NCBI GenBank assembly: GCA_000181795.3
Contig: CM012955.1
Location: 8,755,894-8,819,893 of the forward strand
Source of the DNA: Trichinella spiralis
Taxonomy: Eukaryota; Nematoda; Enoplea; Trichinellida; Trichinellidae
Direction of reading: 5' to 3'
DNA length: 64,000 nt
Made by a program: the position numbers and the translations under genes. Below, in pieces: positions 50,011 to 61,730 of the stretch. The stretch's first letter is position 1. Each line of letters begins with the position of its first letter. The notes under the pieces were generated by a model that was given only the letters and a program-made list of their open reading frames with translations, did not search any database and was not told where the DNA came from.

Positions 50011-53000
50011 ATGTCACGCGTTGTGCCCGATCAAAAGGGAAAATTTGAAACTGATGAATTATTCGTCTCAGTTAGTCGGCCAACAGAAGTGAGTTTCGCC
50101 TGTTATTTCATCTATATCTGCACGCACACACGCATATCCATTCTTTGAAGATAGTTTATACTGGTTTACTGTGTGGTACAGAAGAGGAACGTCGTCGCCA
50201 GTTTCTCAGGGACTGTCTCGATCGCCATCTCAGCTTGGTAATGAAATTACTGCTGCTTATTTGTGTCATTTTCTTTTTACTCTTTTTCCTCTGTTTTTTT
50301 GCTCATATTTTAGGCATTTCTACACTCAGGACTTAATTTGGAATTGGATATGACTGGTGGTGGTGATTCATCTCAAGCAGCCGATGCTCTCGATCTCGAT
50401 TCGGATCCAGTGAAAGTAAATATATTATATGAGGAGATTTCATTGTTTTTTTTTGTAATTATACTTCACAGGTGTTCATTTCGTCGTGTATGATTTTGAA
50501 TGGTGTATGCGTACGTTTACGAGGATGGATAGATCGAATCACGTTGAAAGGTACTGCATTGCTAGAGTTTGATCCAGTTCATGCGGATATAGAACGTCAA
50601 CGAATAGTCAGCCTTGGCAGTGCAACGCATCCAACTTCAACTCGCCCATTGCTAATGTTCACTTCAACATCTGCTGGAATTGTACAGGTACGCATTATCA
50701 TTGTGTGTATTATATATATATATATATATATATATAATGTAATGTAATGTAATGTATATGTAAGTGTATTCAGTGTGGGTTGTTTGTTGAATAGTGGAGG
50801 AGTTTTTATTCGGTATGCTTTTGGAGTCAGTGGTATAATTTTGCAGCTTATCGTCTTGTCCTCCACGAATGTATAGAAAGCTAGAGGTCAAAGAGACACA
50901 AACATAAAATGTCATTGTCGGTCATGTTTTGCGTGTGCCTGTTCGTACAGTGCAAGAATGACAGACTCGCATGACAACGACGTCAACAGTTCAGGTCGCG
51001 CTTAAGTAGCCTAAACGACAAACGGCCGTTTGCGCATCTTTGACTAGCAAAAGATGTTAACAGAGAATAGGAAAGCAAGAGAAACTATTGTGTTCTATTG
51101 TTGACCATTTGTTGAAGCTAATTTGCGATTGAAAAGGCGGGCGGCTTGTCAAAGACAAACCGGCAGCTTTTCCCTCGCATTCTAGCAATATAACTAGCGG
51201 GATGCTGTTTTGCACGCTGGTGGTCGGTCGATTTGGATGTTTTTCATTTAAGTTCCCAATTTATTCAGAGCAAAAAATTGCGCAGATAATTGAAAATTTT
51301 TTTCCAAATCTCATTTCAGTTATCGATTAGCTGCTTAAATGAAAAAAAGTGGATGTTTCATTTTGACCGTCGTTCACTGAAGCTTAAGATATTCTGAAGC
51401 TGAGCAAAATTTTACTGTTCAGAAAATCAAAACCAAAAAAAAATCCAACATTTATTTGATCATGTTGAATGGCAGGCATTCTTTATAGCTTTAGCAATAT
51501 AAAGTTAGCTTGACCTGAGTATCCTGACCAACTTCGCACAACTTTGCATACTGATTTGATTTTTCTTAAAATTACAGTTTGGTTAAAAAAGAAAACTTAA
51601 TATTTTCATTAATCTCTTCGTTATTTAAGTATTAAGTTGGATTTATTTTTTTTGGAACAATTCATAAGGATTATATTTATTTATTTATTTATTTTGTGTA
51701 AAATTTAAAATAAAACTTAAGAAGTGAGATAATTTCACTTCGTGGATTCATGATCAAAATACAATTTCAATTGGAATTTACGTAGTTTTATTTCAAAAGA
51801 CAATTTATTCTTTGTTGTTGAGCTGCTTTTGGTTAAAAAATATGAATTGATTTTTCTGAGGAAAAATTTCTCTTCTCCGTACAGCTCATGTACTAGTGTT
51901 TTGAGTGGGATGTTGTGATGCGAGAACGCTGCAAGCGGTAGCATTGAACTGGCATTTTTCCTTGTTCACTAGACAAATTGCGAAGCATCTGCGTGAACTA
52001 TTTTATGAAAGTGATTAATGGTCGTAATCGTATCGTCATAAATGGTGGTCAGTTATCACTAAGGTGTAGAACACTGCCAAAATTTGTAATTTAGAAGATG
52101 TATGCTCTGATAATTTGAACATATAAAAAAACTTACCAGTCTTCATTTAAATATGTACAATCAATTTACGTTTGCGTTAAATTTAATAGCAGAATGATAC
52201 AAGAATGCAGTGCAATTTTTTAAATAGTGCAATATTATTTCAATAAGTGAGAAATATTATTTATTAAATGATGCGACACTGTTTTGTATTCTTGATTTAC
52301 AAATATGTGAACATAAATTTTGGTGATTTCATATGATACTATATACCATTAAATGAAGTTTACTAGCATATCATTGTTATATATTTGTTAAGACGAACTT
52401 TAAAACATTTGTGAAACAACAATATTCATCTAATAACAATTATACTTAGTAGTTGGTGATAATAACAGTTGTAAATTTGTAAGAATTTTATCAAAGAGTA
52501 ACTTTTATGCAATTATACTGTGCATTTTATGTTGTAAAGCAACTCGATTTGAAACTTTGAAGAAGCATTATCAAAAATATGGCATTTGTAAAAATATACG
52601 CTTAAACTTTATCATGTAAAGATATTATTATTTAGCTAAAGCAAACCAGTGCATCAACTACAGGTCATTAAATTCTTTGTATGTATGTAAAATAAGTTGG
52701 TTATTAACTGTTCACAGCCTTCAAAGCTATCATGTAATGTGGAAGAGGTTAAAGCTCACATTTCGAAATCGTATTTATACATAGCTGTGAATTTAGTTGT
52801 TTACCAATGAAGCATTGTATGAACGTTATACTAAGGCACATGCTCAGATTTTTTCTGAAAGTTAAATTTCAAAGCGTCTTCAAAAATGTTACATTTTGCC
52901 ATATTAGCTTCATTTTCAAATCATTGCAAGTTATTTATAGACTTAGTTTATTCTTCTAAGCATGATCAGTTCAGCACATTGCCATGGTTGAAACGTTGCC

Positions 53001-56000
53001 TGTTAGTTAGTTGTACCTGTGGGTAATTTATGCACTCTATTGTATAAAAACTATACATTCTTTGTGCTACAAGACTTTTCATAACATTTGATGTAACATC
53101 AATTTTAAAATCAAAATACAAGCTGAATAAAAAGATTAAGTTTTATTTTGATGAAAATTTTTCCAAAAAAAAATTTGACTTGACTGTGCAAGGTTGTTGA
53201 TGAAGCCAATTTTATAAACTTCACTGTATTAGTCGTCATTGATATTAAAGCAGTTTTTAATTGTTTGATTAATCTGCTTTCTCTTTAGTACGCTTTGAAG
53301 TGGAAAACAAGTTCCTCAAAGTAAGGTATGGGCAGTATATGAACATATATGGAAAAAATACTAGTTGGAAAACTTTATAATGTTGATAATTATTGTAAGT
53401 GATTGAAAATCTCATCTAGGAAATTACTTTTAACAAAACACTATATATAATGTGTTGCCATTTTCCTCCTGTAGAGTTGCACGTAAACTTTTGTTTGCAT
53501 TTTATTTATGTTGTATTATATGAATAAAATAAGGCATGAAAATGTCCTAAAAAATGTCCATCAATTGCGAATTTTCCACTCAAAGCAATACAATCATGTA
53601 TTCTTTGATTACTGCTAATTGATGAATATTTTGCGTTCCAAATTCTTTCTTCTGAAATTTAACTTTGATCGGTCAACTGTTTAGACAGACTGCACAATTT
53701 TCTTTGCTTTGTTAATTCGAATGCAATTTTAATAATTGCATGCTAACAGTTCTTATTTTCGAACTAACAATTCAGAATGCTAGCAGTTTTCTATAAGCGA
53801 GGAATGTATTGAGGAATAGATTTGAAAAATTGTCATTTTTGCAATGATTTACTACTTCTTGAATGAAAAATGAAACAGCTTAGCCGAATGTACGTGTATA
53901 GCTTTGCAACTTTTTGAATGCATAAATTCTTCTTTATAAAATAATTTTAACTTTTGTATGCAAGCACTTCATTTTGTTTAAATGCTCATAAACATTTGAA
54001 TTGAACAACGATTATGGATAAAGCTTGTATGCCTATTATGAGCGTGAAATGAATTCTGCAGCACGTTATATTGGTTCTGTGCACTGTTCATCAGTAAGTT
54101 CATTCGTGCTGCATTAAGCATATAAATAGATTTACTTGTCTTTGTTTTGTCATAATAATCTCAAAATAATAATTTATACAATCATATTAGAGCTAATATG
54201 CAATATGAATATGCAGAAAGTGATATTTTCTATATAATCTACTTTGAACCATATATTTAATCTCTAAATGACAACCTATTTTAAGAGTGCAGTGTTGTCT
54301 ATTTAAAGAACAGATGGTTTTAAGGGTTTTTGGAAAGGTTGACCTTATTCATCACTCTCTTGGAAGACGATTGTACGATATGCTTGTTTCTGATGAACTA
54401 GGAGCAAATAATTGTTTTCAAGTTTATTAAAAAGCATTTTTCAACTTTTGATTTTGAGGTGCCTGTTCCATCACAAATTGTTCTTTTTTTGTATTGTAAT
54501 TAACTTCATGTTTGTATGCTTATTTCCATAAATTGAAGTCTTTTGAATACTGATTTTAACAGAATATGTTGCTTTGGTTATTAGTTCAAATTCAAATGAA
54601 ATTGAACGTTGAATTTGAGTAGATTCAAAGTGTTTTTTTTTGTAGTTAACTGACTGTTCTGTCTGTACAATTTACCATGTTATTTGTGCAACAGAAGCAT
54701 CATAAATATAAAATATGCTAGTACTGATAAAATTTTGACGTATGCGAAACCTTATTGCTCGTCGATTTAATCTTTATCAGAAATTTTCTTACAAATTTTT
54801 TAAAAGGCGCACAACATTTAGTGTGAAAATTTACCTACTGATTCTATTTCTATACAGTTTTAATACTGCCTGACACTGTACTTGAATATTTGATAGCAGG
54901 TAATCATATGTATATTTAATCATTTTGCCGAATTATTGTTGAAAATCTAATAAACACAAGCAGCATGTCATTTCCGATATTCATGAAGTGTTATAATACG
55001 CAGAATGTGATGTATAACTTGCTAACATTATAATAAAATAAAAAATGAATGATTTTCCTTACTGAGAGAATTGTAATTCACTAAATAAGAGACAAAATTA
55101 ATTTTTTAGGTTTAGTAATCGTGACAACTGTGCTTGTGCTGAATGATTTAAGTTTGTTAAAACTGAACTTCTTCAGGTAAAGATAACAATCCTTGTTGAC
55201 GTTGCACAATTTTAGATGAAGTCTTTGATGTGGTATAATTTTGTTCTTGATTTTTACAATAGCATTACGCTCAGAAAGCGATTACAGTGTTTAAAATAAA
55301 TAGATCAATCAAACTTATATACGTTTATCTAATAAGCAAATTGAAATTCAATGCGAGATAACCACAGCTGAAACAACAATTTCTTCACTTCCACTGACAA
55401 AAAATTTGCTAATCTAGATAAAATTTAAGAAAAAAACCTATATATAATTGACGTGGAAGGCTGTTCTGATCATTAGTAAGCAATAAATTCTTACTACTTT
55501 GTTCGTTGGATTATTAATATTTGCTAAGCGAAGTATTTTTATAATACATATATATATATATACATATTGTAGCATCTATGGTTTAATGTTTAATTTCTGT
55601 CTTGCATTGACAACGTTTAGTAGTAAGTAATATTATAGTCGACCTGGCGTTTTGGATCATTAGCGGTTTGAATATGTTGTTATGCTTTTATGAAAATTGC
55701 ATTTCAGGTCCAAGAACAAGCCAAAATTTAAGGAAAGAACTAGTTTGAAAATTCATCAGGACCGCAGCTTTTCACAGCTTTTAGCCGGGGTTAGTTTTTC
55801 CGTCAAGATGATTGCAGTTGTATTTTTCTAGTGAAGAACAACGCGTTAATTTTTTTCATCATTCATTATCTAGCAGCATAATCAGTTGTTAAAAATAACT
55901 TTCTTTTCTACTATTGAAATACTTTGAAAAAAATATGCATAAATTTAAAATGATATTTCTACACGAAGCATTTCATTTACAATTATATATATTACAATTG

Positions 56001-58122
56001 TATAACAATGCCATTTTTATAATATAGTATTTCTTTTTATAACTACGGTAGTCTACGGTATTATAACTTTTTATAACTATTTGGGCATTTCCCGCCTGAT
56101 TTTGGCAAACTTACACACTTGTTACATTTTCACAAAGTGTTGATTAATTTCTGCACATCAAAGCATCTAGTTTTTTCTTGTGTAAGAACGAGCCCACCTC
56201 AGGTTGGCCTCAGTGGCATTTGGACAGAAACGGGTCGCACAAATGACATGTTGGCGACAGTTGCCTGAATGAAGCTTGGGTCAAACGCATTCTTGAAATC
56301 TTCTTATGTTTGTCATAGCAATTCCGGTACCAGTTAGGTTCTGAATATCTCCACGCTGACTGAATGCAATCCATTCACAAATTCCATTACTAATAATGTA
56401 ATAATAATAGATGAAATATAATAGAGCTTAGTTGTGCAATAAATTATACAACTGTTATACACATTTTTGGAATTCTATTTTTGTATTATTGAAAAAATAA
56501 TTTTTGCTCTAATGTTCGAAAACTGACAAATGGTTTTCTGTTTAAAATTCATTGGGTCGTAGGATGGGTTTTGTTATCTTACCTGATTGAAGTGGTCTGA
56601 TTGACTTATGGTTTTACTTTATTTCATGCTGATAAATAGAAACACGCATGACATTCATAGTTTAAGAAGATACCACACCCACGCCCAAGAATCGCGTTAT
56701 TTCTTTTGTACTTGCCGCCCCCTTGTTAAATGAACCTGCTTTAATAGATCATTATTTGTTATAATAAATGTATACTGGCAAAAACAGCACAAACCATATA
56801 AGAAATAATGCATATCAAACGTAGAACCCTGTAAGGAAGAAGTAATATTTTTTTAAAGCATGCTCAATTTTGCATTTATACTGCTCTGTTGCTCTGTTAT
56901 GTTATTTTCTTTTTGGTTGATGGATAGCTGATTTATGATCTTCTGATACTATCACTTTGGTGGAGCAGATCGTGTCATGTAAAAATGATGTTTCTCAGGA
57001 TCTGTTCAGCCTGTAATCTACTGTAATCTGGGTTGTTTCAAATGAAATATTGAATAAATTAATTTTGTTTTATACTTCTGCAAATTATGCAAAGCATTTT
57101 CTTTGTATGTTTATATTTGAATTGTTGAACACAAAAATTTTTAATTTTACCTGCTTTGTGGATTTGCACAGAAGGCATCAAAGCTATTCTTACTTTGAAT
57201 AATTGCACATTATTCTGCATTTTATAGTAAAAAGTGTTTCTTTTTTATTTTTAAACTTTTCACAAATTATTTTTCTTCATAATAATCAAGCAATGTTTGT
57301 ACTGTAAAATTTTGTAAAGAGTTGATTTCTTTTCAAGACGTTATTAAACAAATGCCTATTTTATAATTATTGCATTTAGCATCACTTTTTTTTTATAAAT
57401 TCTATTATGAAGTCCAGTTTTATCATATTGCAGTCGGTATTCTGGAAGACGTAGTGATCAAATTTTGTAAATTGAATTATTGAAAGGATATATTTCAATG
57501 AAATCGAAGCTGAAGCAAGTCGATGAAAATCATGCAAAAGCGAAAGTGTTCATTCCATTATTACTTCCATAATGCACAATAGCATGCAAATTGGCATGTT
57601 TTCTTGTATATTTTTATAGAAAATTTCATATTGAAAATGAAGTTAACAAGTTTAAATTTATTAATTAAATTTTCTTCAACTGAAAAACGGGTTGAAAACA
57701 AATATGCGGATTTGTTTGTATGTAACTGATTAAAGTTTCTAGAGTAAATATTGCCTTTGAACATTGCTAGTCAGTTGTGCCTGCGGTTGTATTGCTTTGC
57801 TGGCATGCAGTTAATGCATGCAGTATAAGTACAACACATTGCCCCATTTTTAATTCGTAAAGTCACTTCTTGGAACTGAGTATAGAACAGATAAGGAATG
57901 GAAAATAATAATTGAAAAGTAAAATGATAGATGCAATATTTATCAGTGGAATATTTTACTTTTATTTAGAATTATTTACAGCTAAATATTGCTTATTGCT
58001 TTTAGGGTCCGGCAAATTATCCTTCTACCACTGGAAATTCAGTTCGTTCGCCGCACGCGTTTTTGGCACCTTCAACAAGTCACTCAATTCGACCAACTTC
58101 GACCGGAAGTCGCAATGACTGA
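50011..58122 (+). CDS. CBFB: CBF-beta homologue (RUNX partner; Brother/BRO-1 family)
   Basis: Four firm exons: 50011-50088, 50151-50237, 50314-50415 and 50472-50687. The start MSRVVPDQKGKFETDELF matches the human N-terminus (MPRVVPDQ..KFE..EFF). IVYTGLLCGTEEERRRQF, AFLHSGLNLEL and MILNGVCVRLRGWIDR (residues 96-111) are the remaining family blocks, followed by LEFDPVHADIERQR. CBF-beta does not bind DNA itself; it stabilises the RUNX Runt domain on DNA. Exon 4 ends in phase 0. The favoured last exon is 58006-58122 (begins GPANYPSTTGNSV, ends SRND), because it is in phase, keeps the Ser/Thr/Pro-rich character of the preceding residues and is followed by AATAAA at 58184. That gives 600 bases, 199 residues (human 182). 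In-phase alternatives end at 50876, 56268 or about 55731. The body of the gene is sure; the 3' end is not. Confidence 0.85.
50688..58005. other. Large probable last intron of the CBF-beta gene
   Basis: 7.3 kb of AT-rich DNA. Three in-phase alternative terminal exons were noticed: 50847-50876 (encodes LIVLSSTNV then stop), 55708-55731 (VQEQAKI then stop) and 56203-56268 (begins VGLSGIWTETGRTND, then stop). A 32-base exon-like segment at 53296-53327 has a good acceptor and donor but would shift the frame. No independent gene is recognised on either strand. If 58006-58122 is not joined to CBF-beta this stretch is simply intergenic. Confidence 0.45.
50709..50756. repeat. (TA)n followed by (AATGT)n
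   Basis: About 13 TA units pass into four AATGT units, just past the CBF-beta exon 4 donor. Confidence 0.9.
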
Positions 58123-58183
58123 CCTTGGATAGATTACAAAGTCATGATTACACTGAACAAATATGAAGCACTGTAATACTGTA

Positions 58184-58189
58184 AATAAA
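58184..58189 (+). terminator. Poly(A) signal after the candidate last CBF-beta exon
   Basis: AATAAA 62 bases past the TGA at 58120-58122; it supports this exon as a true 3' end. Confidence 0.55.
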
Positions 58190-59118
58190 AAAATCCTATG
58201 CAAATTCAAATATTTCTTTATTTCTAGTGGACAACAAAAATAAGCTCAACTGATTGCAGAATTTGATAACGCTTCATCAGGAAAATATGGATTGACGTGC
58301 TCATTTAAAATGATTCGAAATCTTTTCTTTTCAATTTTTTCCATATTTCCCTATTTTCTCAGTACTACAACACCACCCTATTTATTAGGGTTATGTTCTC
58401 AACGCGGTGAATGAATTGTGCTTTATTTTTCATTTGATGCAGTTGTTCAGTTATAAGCTGCTTTATTGAAAATTTCATTTCATACAATATTATTATTATT
58501 ATTCTATGCATCTGGATTAAAAATTTGTTTAATTTTTATCCCTTAATATGCTGGTTTTTTTTAATTGTAGGCATATTCTCTTAAGTTTATTTGTTTACTG
58601 AATTGATGAAAATTTCCGAATGTAGCAACGAAATAAGATCAATAATGTACAGTGGTTTTCACTTTTAAAGCTTAAAAGAAAGTAACAAGAAAGTGCGTTG
58701 CTTTATTATACATATTCGATGTAGAAATTCAAACAGGTTTGTCAAACGTCATTGGTTGCTTTTCGTTGCTGTCTCCAAGTTGTGCGTGGATCAGCACTGT
58801 GATCGATTGCTTAAATTGCAGGTGCTCTGTTGATTAACAAAAGTTCGAATTCTTCAGATATTCCACTTATAATAGTCATTTGAAACTAAGCGATGGATGC
58901 GGAAAACTGGTTGCAATCAAAATTGTAAGAAGAAATATTTTTATTGGAAAAATTTCATGGCACATTAATGCAGCGACAAGTAAATTTCTTCATTCGCCGC
59001 TCTACATTAATTGAACTGAGACTGTGATTCATTTCATTTTATAAACATCAAATTTTGATGGCAGAATTAACAGCAAACAATTCAACACACAAATTTATTG
59101 GAAATTTTACAAGTTAAA

Positions 59119-59170
59119 TCTCTCTCTCTCTCTCTCCCTCTCTCTCTCTCTCTTTCTCTGTCTCTCTCTT
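59119..59170. repeat. (TC)n microsatellite
   Basis: About 26 TC units with a few interruptions (CCC, TTT, CTG). Confidence 0.9.
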
Positions 59171-61730
59171 TCGTAGGCAGGTATCCTATAAAAAGTTGAC
59201 AAGCTAGTTCAGCTTTGTTTATTACAAAATCAGATATCAATATAAAAGTATTCAAATGATTATTGGCTTTTGAAAATCAATGAATTGCAAACAAGGTCCA
59301 TAAAGAACACAAAACCAAGTGTTAATAATGAAACATGACTGATATCCTACTTTGCATTCATTGTTCACAGCAATTTATTATTTTCATTCAGCTTGTATCA
59401 CACATATGGATGCAAAATTATTATCTGTAGAAATGAGCAAAATAAAAATTTCCATGCATAAATTCTTTTCTGTAAGTTTTATTTGAATTAAATGCACACT
59501 AATGCACTAATGTAACGTTTTAGCAATGCATTTTTACTAGAAAGGGAGCCAGACGGCTATGTGCAAAAAGATTTGTTTCTTTATTTTACTTCTATTATTT
59601 AAAAATGATTCATCATAATTTAGAACAATACAAAAAGAAGATACAGCTCAACGATGAGAAGACGATTATTTTGATAAGTTTCACTTTTCTGAGTTTGTTC
59701 AAAATATAGCTGAGAATGGATATTGAATCTGTAATTTGGTAGCCAAGCTAAATAATATATACCTCAACATAAATACAGTGCCCATAATTTTGAAAATTTT
59801 TTGTCTAAGGTTATAAACGATCAGCTAGAAACTTCTCAAATGTTCAACTATTATAGTCTAATACAAATGATAATATATATGCAAGTTGTTTTAATTTTGG
59901 CAATTACTGACTTATTCTAACTTGAAATCTTTATACCACTATGTCAAGATGGGATGGATAGTTAATTTTCAAAAAAGATATTTTAGCGTTCAGGTTTAGA
60001 GCAATTAGTTTAGGTCAAATCATGCTAGATTAGCATTATTTGTCTAATATGCAAATCAACGTTTTCTGAAACTAATCTCATCAGTAATAATGCGCTTAGT
60101 TCACTAACGCGACTATCAGTAGCCTCAGATAATGTTCTCTTATTTTGCAATTGCATTAGCCAAGCACTGATGCCCTTTTCAAATAACTGAACTGAATTCA
60201 ATTTTTCCAGCTGCATTCTTTTAAAAGTTTATATATACACATTTTCAGAACGTTGCACTTAACTATAAAGCATAGAAAATTCAGTTTTCAATTTTACATA
60301 TCATTCACAATTTCGATTGCATGATAAGGTGAACGTTTGATTTAATGCTTTGTATTTTTACAGACGTGAAGAATAAAGACACAGATGATATGATGCAGAA
60401 CTAAAAACAGAAGGTATGCGTGGTTCTCTGAGTTTTGACATTTGGTAAGTCTGTTCTGGGAACATTTCAGAGAATCGAAGCTAACCCTCAGTTTAATTAA
60501 TTAAATAGCAAGTACCTTGACAAGGGTTGAATTAATGCAAAAATTTCGCATTGACTAAGCAAAATTTATGCATGCAGTTGATTTTATGGCTCAATTTAGT
60601 ATTTTTAGATTTTCATTTCATGAGCAGTTTGATTTTAAAACAGTTTAAGTATTTTTGTTTAAAAAAATTCTTTTCATTCATTATCATCTTTGACAATGCT
60701 TCCTTATGAAGAAGCAAATTTTCTTATGTCATCCGTCTAGCTTTATAGTAATATTAAACAAGGGTGTGTTTTAATTAATTTTCTTTTTCTCTGATTCAAC
60801 TGAGCAGTTTCGACGAAGAATCAATACATATTCAATTAATGCTTAGATGCATAGGGTTTATTTCTTTTTTATTAAATCCGATCTTGAATAAGGTATAATA
60901 ATTTTCATATATTTTAAAAATTGTCATGAATAATTAAAAAGCTTCTTGATACAGCAACATATTATTGTGCATGTTAAATGTAGATAAATTTGAAAGTGCA
61001 TGCAGATGATAGCATTGGTTTGAACTGGCCGCAAATGTAATACAAGAAATGACGGAATCATGAAATGCACAAATCTATAGTTGCACCACAAATAGAATTA
61101 AAATCCGTCTATCAAGACGTATTTCATTTCAAATCAATAACATTCAGCCAAACTTCGAGAACAAAATTTTTAAATGAGACAATTCAGCATAACATAAAGA
61201 ATAATCAGCAAGAACTAGCATAGAGAAGAGGAACTTTCTGGCCAAACAAATTGAACATACTCAATGGAAAATCATTCAACCAATCAATCATGCATATGTA
61301 TTATAGGACTTTCCAAAACTTATTGCTCCATGCATTAAATCCTAAGACAATCCACTGGCAGAACATTTCAATACACAACAAATGGGAAATTATACCAGAA
61401 AACGGATTCTTATAACCCCATTAAAAATCTATTTCAGCTGCTCTTCAATTGACAACGGCTCGAAAAAACTGTCATTCGGAATGGAGAGGACAAATTACAA
61501 AAGCTTTTCTAATGGCTTTTAATCAGCTCAAGTAAAGTTTCCAAATAATAAACTTTGCCAAAACTTTCACAATGTAATGGGCTATACATAGCCCAGGTTC
61601 TTTATCAGGCTTTCACACACATCCCAAAATTCAAAATTTTTCAATTGGAATCGATAAAGTGATAACGGTAGCGCAAGCGACATTATTTTGGTTGTTAGAC
61701 ATTCCCATTGATTAAGGGCAATCTTAAGCA

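Noticed and set aside
51000..51016. CBF-beta terminal exon ending in SSGRA near 51000
   Set aside because: The acceptor at about 50950 is in the wrong phase for exon 4.
53296..53327. Internal CBF-beta exon
   Set aside because: It has good splice signals but is 32 bases long, which would shift the phase-0 to phase-0 junction and give a stop or a changed tail.
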